Origin: Syntrophomonadaceae bacterium
GTDB taxonomy: Bacteria; Bacillota; Dethiobacteria; DTU022
NCBI GenBank assembly: GCA_007121075.1
Contig: SKMK01000058.1
Location: 1 to 59,590, forward strand
Reading direction: 5' to 3'
DNA length: 59,590 bases
This document shows, in pieces, positions 25,860-35,841 of this stretch (position 1 is the first letter of the stretch; each line of letters starts with the position of its first letter). Under the pieces are notes generated by a model that was not told the origin of the DNA, ran no database searches, and saw only the letters and a list, made by a program, of their open reading frames with translations. A program made the position numbers and the translations under genes.

Positions 25860-25888
25860 AGTATAGCAAAAAAAAAGAGGTAACGCAA
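25860..25888 (-). promoter_or_regulatory. Promoter of the ylxM-ffh unit
   Basis: TTGCGT, 17 nt including a T9 run, TATACT on the minus strand, between ftsY and ylxM. Confidence 0.65.
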
Positions 25889-25943
25889 ACCCTTTTTATT
25901 TTAATTTATGTAAGTTTGGCTGCCGGCAGGCTTTTTATTAACG

Positions 25944-26852
25944 CTAACTTTCCAGGAGAGCGCGGGCAAAATCTTCGGGATCGAAGGGAGCCAGGTCCTC
26001 CATTTTTTCCCCGGTCCCGACATAACAAACCGGGATATTCAGTTCGTCCTGGATATTGATCACAATTCCGCCCCGGGCAGTGCCATCAAGTTTGGCCAAA
26101 ATCAGGCCGTCAATGGGAAGAGACTGGTTAAAACTCCTGGCCTGGGCAACGGCGTTCTGGCCGGTGGTGGCATCGACAACCAGCAGGACCCGGTGCGGAG
26201 CGCCAGGAATATTGCGGCCGATTACGCGGTAAATCTTGTTCAGTTCCTCCATCAGGTTGTACCTGCTGTGGAGGCGGCCGGCGGTATCGCCGATCACCAC
26301 GTCCATATTCCTGGCCTTGGCTGCATTCATAGCATCAAAAAAAAGCGCCGATGGATCTGAACCGGCCTGCTGTTTGATCAGCTCCACGTCGGCCCGGTCG
26401 GCCCAAATTTCAAGCTGTTCAATAGCCGCCGCCCGGAAAGTGTCGCCCGCCACCAGGAGGACCTCCTTTTTGTCCCGGCGGTAAAGGCCGGCTAATTTGG
26501 CCGCCGAAGTAGTTTTTCCGGATCCGTTAACGCCGACTAAAAGAATAACATGGGGCTTTTCTTCCGTCTCTGCGGGAGCTTGCCCGGAATCCATAATATC
26601 GATAACCAATTCAATAAGCAGTTCCCTGGCCTCCTGCCGTTCCCTGATCCGGCGGTTTTTTACTTTTTCTCTTAGTTTATCAACCAGCTTAATGCTGGTC
26701 TGTACCCCCACATCCCCGCTAACCAGGATTTCTTCCAGTTCCTCATAAAACTGATCATTTATTTCGCCGGCGCTAAAAAGGGTGCCAAGACGGCCCATAA
26801 AGCCAGATTTACTGCGGGCCAGTCCATTTTTGAACAGGTCAATCAAGCTCAT
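25944..26852 (-). CDS. ftsY: Signal recognition particle receptor FtsY
   Basis: An SRP-type GTPase at the membrane that receives Ffh-ribosome complexes. NG domains: [20 protein letters not shown] (G1), [19 protein letters not shown] (G3), [10 protein letters not shown] (G4), [25 protein letters not shown] at the C-terminus. It has the short N-terminus typical of Firmicutes, without a long acidic A domain. It starts 2 nt after the smc stop and is co-transcribed with it. Confidence 0.97.
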   Translation of the reverse strand: MSLIDLFKNGLARSKSGFMGRLGTLFSAGEINDQFYEELEEILVSGDVGVQTSIKLVDKLREKVKNRRIRERQEARELLIELVIDIMDSGQAPAETEEKPHVILLVGVNGSGKTTSAAKLAGLYRRDKKEVLLVAGDTFRAAAIEQLEIWADRADVELIKQQAGSDPSALFFDAMNAAKARNMDVVIGDTAGRLHSRYNLMEELNKIYRVIGRNIPGAPHRVLLVVDATTGQNAVAQARSFNQSLPIDGLILAKLDGTARGGIVINIQDELNIPVCYVGTGEKMEDLAPFDPEDFARALLES

Positions 26853-26854
26853 CT

Positions 26855-29800
26855 CTATTTGCTCTCCCTGACAATTTTTTCATCTTCCAGTCTGAGCGAC
26901 ATCAGTCGCGATATACCGGGCTCCGACATGGTTACCCCGTACAGTACATCCGCTTCCTCCATAGTCCTCTTCCGGTGCGTGATCATTATAAACTGTGCCT
27001 GTTCAGATGATTGCTTGAGGAACCTGGTAAATCGAGCCAGGTTGGCGTCATCCAGTGTCGACTCGACCTCATCAAGCAGGTAAAATGGCGCCGGTTTGTA
27101 ACGCAGGATGGCAAAGACCAGGGCAATGGCAGTCAGCACTTTTTCACCGGCCGATAGCAGGGTGATGTTCTGCAGTTTTTTACCAGGGGGCTGGGCGATA
27201 ATTTCAACCCCCGCTTCCAGGATATCTTCCGTATCGGTCATTTTAAGCATTACCTGCCCACCCTCAAACAACTCCTGGAAGGTCTGTTTAAAGTTTTCAC
27301 CGATTGCTTCAAAGGCATTTTTAAAATAGTATTTCATGCGCTGATCAATTTCATTTAAAACTTTGGAGAGCGACTCTTCTCCCTTTTGCAGGTCATCTTT
27401 CTGATCTTTAAGAAAGCTGATTCGTTCCTCGAGCCGGGCCAGTTCTTCAATAGCCCCCAGGTTAACCTCACCCAGCGCTTCGATATCTTCCCGGTAATTG
27501 TCGATTAAAAGTCGGCTTTCTTCCGGGTCAAACTGATCGTCCAACTCCACCAGCTCTAGGGAGCTAAATAGTTCCCTGAACCGCATCTCCTGGTAATTAA
27601 TTTCAGTCTGGAGCCTGGTTTGTTCCATGGACAGTTGCCGCTCCCGTTTTTCCTGGCGAGCAACCTGGTTCTGGCGCCGTTTAACCTTTTCCTCATGTTC
27701 TATTAATTCAGCTTCAACCTGGTTTACCTGTTCTGATTTCCGGTCCAGATCGACAATCAAGCCCGCTTTCTCCTCGTTAAGATCTTCCATTCGGGCTTTA
27801 ATCCGGTCTTGTTCCGCTGTATTATCGGACAGATCGTGCTGTAGCTTTTCAAATTCACTTTCTTTTTCCTCGATTTCTTGGGCCGGTTTTTTGATGTTGG
27901 CTTCAATTTCCTCGATCCGGCCAGTAAGGGTATCCCTCTGCTCCTGGTATGAACTGATCCGGACCAGGACCTCGGTAACCTGGTCCTCCAGCTTCTTCTT
28001 GTTGTCAATGTAATCCTGGTACTCTTCCTTCTTTCCGGCCAGTTCATTTTCAAGAAACCTGATTTCTTCCTGGCAGTGATCAATTTCTGACTGCAGTTCA
28101 CCAAGGCGTTTATTTGTATCATCTTCCTCAGCTTCCAGTTCGGAAAAAGATCTCTTGCCGGTTTCGATCCGGTCGTTTAATACGCTTCGCTCGTGCTCCA
28201 GCGCATCGGCTTCTTTCTGAATACTGCCCAGCCGTCCTTCAGTATCTTTATGTTCCGCAGCTGATTCCTCAACCTTTTTTTCGGCGGAGGCAAGTCTTTT
28301 TTTGACTCTGTCCAGCTCGGAGAAAATTCTGTTTAATTCCTGTTTTGCTTCTGTCTGCTGTCTCTCCAGGTTTTCAATTTCCTTGCGCCTTCCAAGGGGC
28401 ATGCCGGCGCTTCTTTTAGCCACGCTTCCGCCCTTAATAATACCGCCCGGGTTGATCATTTCCCCTTCCAGGTTCACCACCCGGCAGCTGTGATTAACAA
28501 AACGGGCCGCCCTGGAAGCATCATCCAGGGTGCGGCAAACCAGGATTGAAGCCATCAGGTAATTAACGGCATTGCGGTAGGCAGAATCCACCGTCACCAG
28601 CTCCGAAGCCTTACCGATTACTCCCTCCAGATCACGCCAGCCCGGGTAGCGGTCCAGGGGCTCGGAAGCTTTGTGCAGGATATCGAGCGGCAAGAAGGTC
28701 GCCCAACCCCGGTTATTGTTTTTCAGGTACTTAATAGCCCGGTGAACAGCCTCTTCGCTTTCCGCCACCAGGTACTGCAGGGCCCCACCCAGAGATGCTT
28801 CCACGGCCTGGACATATTTACCATCAATCTCGATCAGATCGGCTACCGGCCCGACAATACCCGGTAGTGAAGCGCGGGCCTGCATTATTTCTTTTACTCC
28901 CCGGTAATAACCGGACAGCGCTGAATCCTGTTCCCGGAGAAGCGACAGCCTGCTGTCGATCCCATGGAGTGTTTCTTTTTGTTTCTGCTCCCTGGCAGAC
29001 AGGTTTTCAAGTTCGCTCCGGACCTTTTTCTTTTCTGCCACCTGCCGGGCTTCATTTTCTTCAGCGGCCTTTAGTTCCTCGCTAACTTCTTTCTCCCTGT
29101 CCTTAATCGTATCGGCTTTTTGCTCCAGCTGAACCAGCTTTTCTTCCAGTCCAGACTTTTCTTCTTCTACATTTTTTTTTTGGGTATCTATCCGCTCCAG
29201 ACGGCGTTTGAGCTCTTCTATGGTCGAAGCCGCGGCTTCCTTACGAACCCCGGCCTGGTAAATCCGCTCCTGCTGTTTTTCAACCTCGTTCGGCAAAGCG
29301 CTGTTTTCCAGGTTCTCCATATCCCGGCGCAATTTTTCAAGATCTTCATTAAGCCGGGTTATATAGTCTTGTTTGGAGCAAAGATCCTGTTTGGCTTTCT
29401 CTTTTTGCTCGGATAGTTCTTGCATCAACAGTTCCAGCTGCTTGACGCGCTGCCGGTTTTGCTCGATCTGCTCCCGGCAGTGTTTCTCTCGCTCTCCGAG
29501 CAGTTTTAGCTCATGCGCCTGTTGCTCCAGTGTTCTTGACACCTGGTTTAAGCGCTGATCCTGTTCTCGTTTCTGGTTAACCTGGTCCTGGAGGCGGTTT
29601 TTTAAGTCCTGGATTTCCTTTTCATCCAGCCCTTCCTGAGAAGATGCAGCCAGCAGGGCATCATTTACATTCTGCAGTTGCTTGTTTACCTTGTTGAGTT
29701 GTTCGCGGGACTGGTGAAGCTTGTAGGATAGGAGCTTTTTTTCTTCCCCGTCGATTTTTTCTTTCAAAGCGCGGTACTGCCTGGTTACTTCTGCCTGAAC

Positions 29801-30418
29801 CTGGAGCGGTTCAACCTGTGTTTCCAGTTCAAAAATTAGATCCTGGACCCGAACCAGGTTTTCCCTGGTTTCGTCCAGCCTTCGCCGGGCCTCTCTTTTA
29901 CGCAACTTATATTTAAAAATCCCGGCCGCTTCTTCAAATATTTCACGTCTTTCCTCGGGGCGGTTATTGATGATTTCATCAACCCGGCCCTGGCCGATAA
30001 CCGAATAAACGTCTTTACCCAGGCCCGTGTCTAAAAAAAGTTCGGTAACATCTTTAAGGCGGCAGGGAGACTTGTTGATATAGTATTCGCTCTCCCCGCT
30101 CCTGAACAGACGCCTGGTAATGGTTATCTCGTCGTACTCAAGGTTGAGGAATTTGGAAGCGCCGGAGAATGACAAAGATACTTCGGCAAAGTTAAGCGGT
30201 TTTCGGTTTTCGCTTCCGGAAAAGATCACTTCTTCCATGCGCGTCCCGCGCAGAGACTTGACACTTTGTTCTCCCAGGGCCCAGCGGGCTGCATCAACCA
30301 GGTTGCTCTTGCCGCAGCCGTTTGGACCAATAATAGCTGCAATCCCCGGGCTTAACTCAAGCTCTGATTTTTCCGCAAAAGACTTGAAGCCAAATAGCTC
30401 CATTCGTTTAAGATACAA
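26855..30418 (-). CDS. smc: Chromosome segregation/condensation ATPase SMC
   Basis: The long ATPase of bacterial condensin. N-terminal head with IIGPNGCGKSNLVDAARWALGEQ (Walker A), two long coiled coils, a hinge around residues 510-640 (GIVGPVADLIEIDGKYVQAVEASLGGALQ), and a C-terminal head with TLLSAGEKVLTAIALVFAIL (signature) and FYLLDEVESTLDDAN (Walker B/D-loop). The signature reads LSAGE instead of the usual LSGGE. A TTG at 30418 gives the expected LYLKRMELFGFKSFA start and has AAGGAG 9 nt upstream; an ATG 13 codons earlier lacks conservation. smc and ftsY are coupled. Confidence 0.97.
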   Translation of the reverse strand: MYLKRMELFGFKSFAEKSELELSPGIAAIIGPNGCGKSNLVDAARWALGEQSVKSLRGTRMEEVIFSGSENRKPLNFAEVSLSFSGASKFLNLEYDEITITRRLFRSGESEYYINKSPCRLKDVTELFLDTGLGKDVYSVIGQGRVDEIINNRPEERREIFEEAAGIFKYKLRKREARRRLDETRENLVRVQDLIFELETQVEPLQVQAEVTRQYRALKEKIDGEEKKLLSYKLHQSREQLNKVNKQLQNVNDALLAASSQEGLDEKEIQDLKNRLQDQVNQKREQDQRLNQVSRTLEQQAHELKLLGEREKHCREQIEQNRQRVKQLELLMQELSEQKEKAKQDLCSKQDYITRLNEDLEKLRRDMENLENSALPNEVEKQQERIYQAGVRKEAAASTIEELKRRLERIDTQKKNVEEEKSGLEEKLVQLEQKADTIKDREKEVSEELKAAEENEARQVAEKKKVRSELENLSAREQKQKETLHGIDSRLSLLREQDSALSGYYRGVKEIMQARASLPGIVGPVADLIEIDGKYVQAVEASLGGALQYLVAESEEAVHRAIKYLKNNNRGWATFLPLDILHKASEPLDRYPGWRDLEGVIGKASELVTVDSAYRNAVNYLMASILVCRTLDDASRAARFVNHSCRVVNLEGEMINPGGIIKGGSVAKRSAGMPLGRRKEIENLERQQTEAKQELNRIFSELDRVKKRLASAEKKVEESAAEHKDTEGRLGSIQKEADALEHERSVLNDRIETGKRSFSELEAEEDDTNKRLGELQSEIDHCQEEIRFLENELAGKKEEYQDYIDNKKKLEDQVTEVLVRISSYQEQRDTLTGRIEEIEANIKKPAQEIEEKESEFEKLQHDLSDNTAEQDRIKARMEDLNEEKAGLIVDLDRKSEQVNQVEAELIEHEEKVKRRQNQVARQEKRERQLSMEQTRLQTEINYQEMRFRELFSSLELVELDDQFDPEESRLLIDNYREDIEALGEVNLGAIEELARLEERISFLKDQKDDLQKGEESLSKVLNEIDQRMKYYFKNAFEAIGENFKQTFQELFEGGQVMLKMTDTEDILEAGVEIIAQPPGKKLQNITLLSAGEKVLTAIALVFAILRYKPAPFYLLDEVESTLDDANLARFTRFLKQSSEQAQFIMITHRKRTMEEADVLYGVTMSEPGISRLMSLRLEDEKIVRESK

Positions 30419-30465
30419 GTAATCAGGCTCCTTGCCTAAATAATGATCCAGGTTCATGCAATTCT

Positions 30466-30497
30466 AAAACCAGCCTGCCCTGTAATCAACGGCAGGC
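30466..30497 (-). terminator. Candidate terminator between spoVS and smc
   Basis: On the minus strand GCCTGCC, a 10-11-nt loop and GGCAGGC are followed by TGGTTTTA. The T run is short, so read-through into smc is possible. Confidence 0.5.
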
Positions 30498-30566
30498 CGG
30501 CAAAAAATGTCTGCTTAAACAGCCACTATATATTTATTTCGATATTTTTGTCTTATTGTCCTGTTA

Positions 30567-30827
30567 CTATCTTGGCCCTACCGTAAATTTAACGGCAGTC
30601 CTTTCCTCACCATCAATCGAAATGTCTACAAAAGATGGGATAAAGACTAAGTTGATACCGTTGGGGGCAACATAACCCCTGGCAATGGCAATAGCCTTGA
30701 TAGCCTGGTTAACCGCTCCGGCTCCTATCGCCTGCAATTCAACAATTCCCTCAGTCCTGATCACCCCTGCTATCGCTCCAGCCAGAGCTTTAGTCTTGGA
30801 ATGAGCCGATACTTTTAAGGTTTCCAT
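30567..30827 (-). CDS. spoVS: Stage V sporulation protein S
   Basis: 86 residues beginning METLKVSAHSKTKALAGAIAG, with GIVELQAIGAGAVNQAIKAIAIARGYVAP and a C-terminal DGEERTAVKFTV strand, the complete SpoVS fold (Alba-like, probably nucleic-acid binding). In Bacillus it affects septation and coat steps of sporulation. ATG at 30827 follows CAGGAAAAC; longer in-frame reading into rnc is not conserved. Its place between rnc and smc, normally neighbours, is unusual. Confidence 0.95.
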   Translation of the reverse strand: METLKVSAHSKTKALAGAIAGVIRTEGIVELQAIGAGAVNQAIKAIAIARGYVAPNGINLVFIPSFVDISIDGEERTAVKFTVGPR

Positions 30828-30876
30828 GTTTTCCTGATTCAGCTCCTCTTTTTTAATAAAACCGGGGCAAACTTTA

Positions 30877-31569
30877 TCATGTAAGTCTATTCCAGGCCTC
30901 TTTTGCAGCGGCTTGCTCAGCCTCCTTTTTATTGCGCCCCTGGCCTCGCCCAACCGGATTCTTGGCCAGCAGGACTTCAGCTTCAAAAATCTTGTTATGA
31001 TCCGGCCCGCTTTCGGCTACAATCCGGTATACCGGTGTAATAGCAAACCGGGCCTGGGCAAACTCCTGGAGCAAGGTTTTAAAATCACGGCACAAAACCC
31101 CTTCCTGCAAATCGCTGAATACCGTCTGATAAAGTTCAAGCACGTATTTACGGCATTCCTCCAGGCCGTGTTCAAGGTACAGCGCTCCAATCAAAGCTTC
31201 CACCGCATCGGCCAGCAGGGAAGGACGGGTAAATCCCCCTCCTGCCAGTTCTCCCTTTCCCAGGCGGATATGCTTGCCCAGGTTTAATTCAAAGGCCAAC
31301 CGGGCCAGGGAAGCTTCGCAAACCAGGTCTGCGCGAAGCCTGGTTAATTTTCCTTCAGGCGTATCCGGGTAGGTAAAATATAAATAATCGCTGATAATCA
31401 GTTCAAGGACGGCATCGCCCAAAAATTCCAGGCGCTCATTATGAAAATTATTAAGTCCCTTTTCATGGGCGTATGAGGTATGGGTCAGCGCCTGTTCATA
31501 CAACCTGTTGTTTTTAATCTTCCATTCGATATCTTGCAGAAAACTGTGTTTTTTACCAGGTTGGTTCAT
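30877..31569 (-). CDS. rnc: Ribonuclease III
   Basis: A double-strand-specific RNase for rRNA and mRNA processing. Catalytic signature NERLEFLGDAVLELI, with further acidic residues in LLADAVEALIGALYLE, then a C-terminal dsRBD (DFKTLLQEFAQARFAITPVYR, GRGQGRNKKEAEQAAAKEAW). 230 residues is typical. It follows fabF by 27 nt. Confidence 0.96.
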   Translation of the reverse strand: MNQPGKKHSFLQDIEWKIKNNRLYEQALTHTSYAHEKGLNNFHNERLEFLGDAVLELIISDYLYFTYPDTPEGKLTRLRADLVCEASLARLAFELNLGKHIRLGKGELAGGGFTRPSLLADAVEALIGALYLEHGLEECRKYVLELYQTVFSDLQEGVLCRDFKTLLQEFAQARFAITPVYRIVAESGPDHNKIFEAEVLLAKNPVGRGQGRNKKEAEQAAAKEAWNRLT

Positions 31570-31596
31570 TGGAAAATCCTCACATCTTTGGTTCCC

Positions 31597-32838
31597 TTAA
31601 TCCGGGCTGTATCTTTTTACTATAACTGTGGCGTTGGTTCCGCCGAACCCAAAAGAATTGGACATGGCCAGGTTAACCGCCCGGTCCCGGTAAGGCCTGG
31701 GAACATAGTCCAGGTCACAATCCGGATCGGGGTACTCGTAATTGGTGGTCGGATGAATAACCTGATTCTCTAAAGTTAACAGAGTTGCTATCATTTCCAC
31801 GGCTCCGGCAGCTCCCAGCAAATGACCCGTCATCGACTTGGTCGAACTAACGGCCAGTTTATAAGCGTGGTCACCAAAAAGGTTTTTTATGGCCAGCGTT
31901 TCGATCTTGTCGTTAATTTCAGTTGACGTGCCGTGGGCATTGATATAGTCAATTTCACGAGGCTCAAGCTCTGCGCTTTTCAGGGCCCTCTGCATACTTA
32001 AGAACGCGCCCCGACCGGCCGGATCGGGAGCTGTCATATGATAACCGTCGCCGGACATTCCGTAACCGGTTACTTCACCGTAAATATGGGCTCCCCGGGA
32101 AAGGGCATGTTCCAGGGTTTCGAGGATAACCACACCGGCCCCTTCTCCCATTACAAAACCGTCCCGCTCTTTATCGAAAGGCCTTGAAGCCTTATGAGGT
32201 TCTTCGTTGCGGGTAGATAAAGCCCTGGCCGATGAAAAACCAGAAAAAGCCAGGTGACTGATTGCTGCTTCCGCTCCGCCGGCCAGCATTATTTCGGCAT
32301 CGCCTCGCCTGATAATATGCCAGGCATCACCTACGGCATGGGTCGAAGTAGCACAGGCCGTGACAACGGTAGAGTTGGGCCCCTTTAATTCCAGCATAAT
32401 GGAAATATAACCGGAAGCCATGTTTGCAATCAGGGCGGGTACCAAAAAAGGGCTTACCCGGCGCGGCCCTTTTTCTTCGAGGACCTTCAACTGCTCTTCT
32501 ATAGTCTGGATCCCCCCGATGCCGGAACCGACCAGGACACCGATCTCTTCCTTATTCACCGGCACTTGATCAAGCCCGGCATCTTTCCAGGCCTGCATGG
32601 CTGCCGCTACTCCAAAATGAGTAAAACGGTCCACTCTTTTGGCTTCCTTTTTTTCCATGTATTGGCCGGGATCAAAATCTTTTATTTCACCGGCAATCCG
32701 GCAGGGATACTGGCTTACATCAAAGCTTTCCACTGCTGAAATGCCGCTTTTGCCATTGACCAGGTTTTCCCAGAAAGTATTTTTTTCCGAGCCGATCGGT
32801 GAAATAAGGCCGATCCCCGTAATCACTACTCTGCGCAA
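31597..32838 (-). CDS. fabF: 3-oxoacyl-ACP synthase II
   Basis: An elongating condensing enzyme of type II fatty-acid synthesis. The Cys-His-His triad is visible: [16 protein letters not shown] (Cys), [14 protein letters not shown] (His) and [15 protein letters not shown] (His). 413 residues is standard. TTG start with GAGGTGAAG upstream. It lies directly after acpP. Confidence 0.97.
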   Translation of the reverse strand: MRRVVITGIGLISPIGSEKNTFWENLVNGKSGISAVESFDVSQYPCRIAGEIKDFDPGQYMEKKEAKRVDRFTHFGVAAAMQAWKDAGLDQVPVNKEEIGVLVGSGIGGIQTIEEQLKVLEEKGPRRVSPFLVPALIANMASGYISIMLELKGPNSTVVTACATSTHAVGDAWHIIRRGDAEIMLAGGAEAAISHLAFSGFSSARALSTRNEEPHKASRPFDKERDGFVMGEGAGVVILETLEHALSRGAHIYGEVTGYGMSGDGYHMTAPDPAGRGAFLSMQRALKSAELEPREIDYINAHGTSTEINDKIETLAIKNLFGDHAYKLAVSSTKSMTGHLLGAAGAVEMIATLLTLENQVIHPTTNYEYPDPDCDLDYVPRPYRDRAVNLAMSNSFGFGGTNATVIVKRYSPD

Positions 32839-32856
32839 TTCTTCACCTCAGAGATA

Positions 32857-33087
32857 CTAAGTTGTTTTTGACTCAATATACTTAATCACATCACCAACCG
32901 TGTTGATGTTTTCAATCTCCTGGTCAGATATTTCAAGATCAAACTCTTCCTCCAGGGCCATCACCAGTTCCACGATATCGAGCGAATCGGCATCAATGTC
33001 CTCAAAAGTAGTTTCCGTGGAGAGCTTGGAACTGTCTACTTCAAGCTGGTCGGCAATAATTTTTTTAACCTTATCTTCAACGCTCAC
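32857..33087 (-). CDS. acpP: Acyl carrier protein
   Basis: 76 acidic residues with the phosphopantetheine attachment motif [18 protein letters not shown] (Ser in DSLD). It carries the growing acyl chain. GTG start preceded by GGAGGTGACTAA. The fabG-acpP-fabF order is conserved. Confidence 0.98.
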   Translation of the reverse strand: MSVEDKVKKIIADQLEVDSSKLSTETTFEDIDADSLDIVELVMALEEEFDLEISDQEIENINTVGDVIKYIESKTT

Positions 33088-33140
33088 TTAGTCACCTCCT
33101 CCCGGTTTCAACTTTATGGCCTGACCCAGGCAGATTATCG

Positions 33141-33884
33141 CTACATTACCAGGCAGCCGTCAACCGGGATCACCTGCCCGGTCACATAACCCGAGGATGA
33201 AGCCAGGAACAAAATAACCTCGGCCACATCTTCGGGTTTACCAAACCGCCTCAGGGCTATCCGGTCCAGAACCTGTTCTTTGACCTGATCGGAAAGCTGA
33301 GCAGTCATTTCAGTTTCGATAAATCCCGGTGCCACCGCGTTAACAGAAATGTTGCGGGATCCCACTTCCTTGGCCAGGGTCCTGGTAAAGGCAATAACCC
33401 CGCCCTTAGCGGCGGCATAGTTGGCCTGGCCGGTGTTTCCGTGGATGCCGGCTACCGAAGCAACATTTATAATCCGGCCGCCGCTTTTTTGTTTCAACAG
33501 TGGCCGCAGAACGGCACGGCAGCAATTATAGACCCCGTTCAAATTTGTGTCAATCACTTCCTGCCACTCCTCTGCCTTCATCCGGGCCAGGAGGTTGTCA
33601 CGGGTAATGCCGGCATTATTAATTAGTATATCAATTCTCTTAAATTGGTCAATAGCGCCCTGAATAAGGCCTTCGCTCTGGCTGTAATCAGTAACATCGG
33701 CTTTAAATATTTCAGCCGCACCGCCTTCACTTAATATTATGTCCCGGACTTCTTCCGCCGCCGACTGGTTGCTGCTGTAATTTATAATTACTGAAGCACC
33801 CGCCCGGGCCAGGTAAAGGACTGTAGCCCTGCCGATACCCCTTGAAGCGCCGGTGACAACAGCAGTTTTTCCTTCTAAATCCAA
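33141..33884 (-). CDS. fabG: 3-oxoacyl-ACP reductase
   Basis: A short-chain dehydrogenase with AVVTGASRGIGRA (NADPH binding), NNAGITRDNLLARM, the catalytic Ser in INVASVAGIHGN, the YAAAKGG Tyr-Lys pair (YxxxK) and AVAPGFIETEMT. It reduces 3-ketoacyl-ACP. A TTG at 33884 has GGAGG 8 nt upstream; a GTG three codons earlier overlaps that site. fab operon. Confidence 0.97.
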   Translation of the reverse strand: MDLEGKTAVVTGASRGIGRATVLYLARAGASVIINYSSNQSAAEEVRDIILSEGGAAEIFKADVTDYSQSEGLIQGAIDQFKRIDILINNAGITRDNLLARMKAEEWQEVIDTNLNGVYNCCRAVLRPLLKQKSGGRIINVASVAGIHGNTGQANYAAAKGGVIAFTRTLAKEVGSRNISVNAVAPGFIETEMTAQLSDQVKEQVLDRIALRRFGKPEDVAEVILFLASSSGYVTGQVIPVDGCLVM

Positions 33885-33904
33885 GCCAAACACCTCCCTG
33901 TAAG

Positions 33905-34858
33905 TTAATTATTTAGCAGCTGGTCAACTTCTTTTGTTTTTTCCACCGCAACGGTATCCAGTTCCGGAGCAATCCTTTTCATCAGTCTGCTCAAAGAAGT
34001 CCCCGGCCCCAGGCCGATGAACTTGTTGATTCCCGCTGTAATCAAACGCCTGATTGATTGCTCCCACAGGATCGGCTGGCTGACCTGGATAATCAGGTTT
34101 TGCTTGATTTGGCCCGGCTCATAAACAAAATCTGCCGTTACGTTTGACACTACCGGTACAGAAGCGATCTTAAATTCTATCTTTTCCAGTTCCGCGGCCA
34201 TTTTTTCTTCAACCGGCTTTAAGAGGGCACAATGAAAAGGAGCGCTAACCTTTAATCCGGTAATACGCTTGGCACCGGCAGAACTGGCCAACTGCATGGC
34301 CCGCTCAACGGCCCTTTTTTGTCCGGAGATAACGATCTGGCCCGGGCAGTTGTAATTAGCCGGTGCTACCACCCCTTCGGACTGTGCCTCCAGGCAAAGC
34401 TGCTCCACGTCCCTGTGATTGAGCCCCATAATTGCGGCCATACTTCCTTCACCAAAAGGCACTGCTTCCTGCATGTAGATCCCCCTTTTTTGGACCAGGG
34501 GAAGGGCCTCCTCGAAGGACAAAGAACCGGCAGCTACCAGGGCCCCATATTCCCCCAGGCTCAGACCGGCCAGTCCGGAAGCTTTAAGGCCGTAGCCGGC
34601 AAGGACGCGGAATATGGCCGTGCTGACTACAAGGATTGCCGGCTGGGCAAATTCGGTCTGCTGCAGTTTTTCTTCGGAACCGGAAAAAATTGCATCAATT
34701 AAATCCGGGCCCAGGATTTCGGAGGCCTGATCAAAAACCGCCCGGGCTTCCGAATAATGATCATAAAAATCACGGCCCATCCCGATGTACTGGGCTCCCT
34801 GGCCTGGAAACAAAAAGGCGATCCGGCTGCCTTTTAATACATTATTTTCCGTTACCAT
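33905..34858 (-). CDS. fabD: Malonyl-CoA:ACP transacylase
   Basis: This enzyme loads malonyl onto ACP. Motifs: FLFPGQGAQYIGMGRDFY, catalytic Ser in LAGLSLGEYGAL (GLSLG), NCPGQIVISGQ, and the catalytic His in SAPFHCALLKPVEEKM. The ATG at 34858 overlaps the fabH stop codon, so the genes are translationally coupled. Confidence 0.97.
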   Translation of the reverse strand: MVTENNVLKGSRIAFLFPGQGAQYIGMGRDFYDHYSEARAVFDQASEILGPDLIDAIFSGSEEKLQQTEFAQPAILVVSTAIFRVLAGYGLKASGLAGLSLGEYGALVAAGSLSFEEALPLVQKRGIYMQEAVPFGEGSMAAIMGLNHRDVEQLCLEAQSEGVVAPANYNCPGQIVISGQKRAVERAMQLASSAGAKRITGLKVSAPFHCALLKPVEEKMAAELEKIEFKIASVPVVSNVTADFVYEPGQIKQNLIIQVSQPILWEQSIRRLITAGINKFIGLGPGTSLSRLMKRIAPELDTVAVEKTKEVDQLLNN

Positions 34859-35841
34859 TTCATTAAAACACCGCCCCATGTAAGGCCGGCACCAAAGGCT
34901 ACCATGGCCACCAGGTCGCCTTCTTTAAGCCTGCCGGCCAGAATTTCTTCATGGATGGCTATAGGAATTGTCGCCGACGAAGTGTTGCCAAAACGATCGA
35001 TGTTGACCGGAAATTTTTCCGGCGGCAGATTTAAGCGCTTGCGGATGTGGTCAATAATCCTTAAATTGGCCTGGTGCAGGATAATCATATCCAGGTCTTC
35101 CGATTTTTTGTTTTCTTCTGCCATTAACTCAAATAGGGTATCTTCAACCACCTTGACGGCAAACTTAAAAATTTCATTGCCATTCATGATTAAGTAGTGC
35201 ATTCTGTTGCTTACAGTTTCATGGCTCGCCGGCATGGCGCTTCCTCCCGCCGGGACATATAAAAGTTTGGCCCCTCTGCCGTCAGACCGGAGTGAGAAGT
35301 TGAGAATTCCCCGCTCTTCTTCGGTCGCCTCCACAACAACCGCCCCCGCTCCATCCCCAAACAGGACGCAGGTGCTTCGATCTTCCCAGTCGGTATAGCG
35401 GGTCAAGATTTCCACACCAACCACCAGCACTTTTTTGCAGGTTCCGCTTGATATGAACTGGTGAGCCGTGGAGAGGGCATAAATAAAACCGGTACACCCG
35501 GCTGAAATGTCCATTGCACCGGCTTTAAAAGCTTCCAGCCTGGCCTGCAGAATACAGGAAGTGGAAGGGGTATGATAATCGGGAGAAACAGTAGCCACCA
35601 GGATCATATCCAGTTCCGAGGGATCAACCCCGGCCCTGGACAGCGCTTCGCGGGCGGCTTTTTCCGAAAGATCGGCATTGGAGAGCCCGTCTTCAAGTTT
35701 TCTCCGCTCCCGGATGCCGGTCCTGGAAACGATCCATTCATTGCTTGTTTCAACCATTTCTTCCAGGTCACGGTTGGTTATGATCTGGTCGGGCAGAGCA
35801 GCTCCGGTTCCGGTTATAATCGTATTATAGTGCTTGATCAT
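34852..35841 (-). CDS. fabH: 3-oxoacyl-ACP synthase III
   Basis: The initiating condensing enzyme, which joins acyl-CoA and malonyl-ACP. Catalytic Cys in DISAGCTGFIYAL, His in ILHQANLRIID and Asn in FGNTSSATIPIA. It starts with ATG at 35841 (MIKHYNTIITGTGAALPD), preceded by GGGAGGAG; upstream in-frame reading is inside plsX. The 16-nt overlap with plsX suggests coupling. Confidence 0.97.
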   Translation of the reverse strand: MIKHYNTIITGTGAALPDQIITNRDLEEMVETSNEWIVSRTGIRERRKLEDGLSNADLSEKAAREALSRAGVDPSELDMILVATVSPDYHTPSTSCILQARLEAFKAGAMDISAGCTGFIYALSTAHQFISSGTCKKVLVVGVEILTRYTDWEDRSTCVLFGDGAGAVVVEATEEERGILNFSLRSDGRGAKLLYVPAGGSAMPASHETVSNRMHYLIMNGNEIFKFAVKVVEDTLFELMAEENKKSEDLDMIILHQANLRIIDHIRKRLNLPPEKFPVNIDRFGNTSSATIPIAIHEEILAGRLKEGDLVAMVAFGAGLTWGGVLMKW

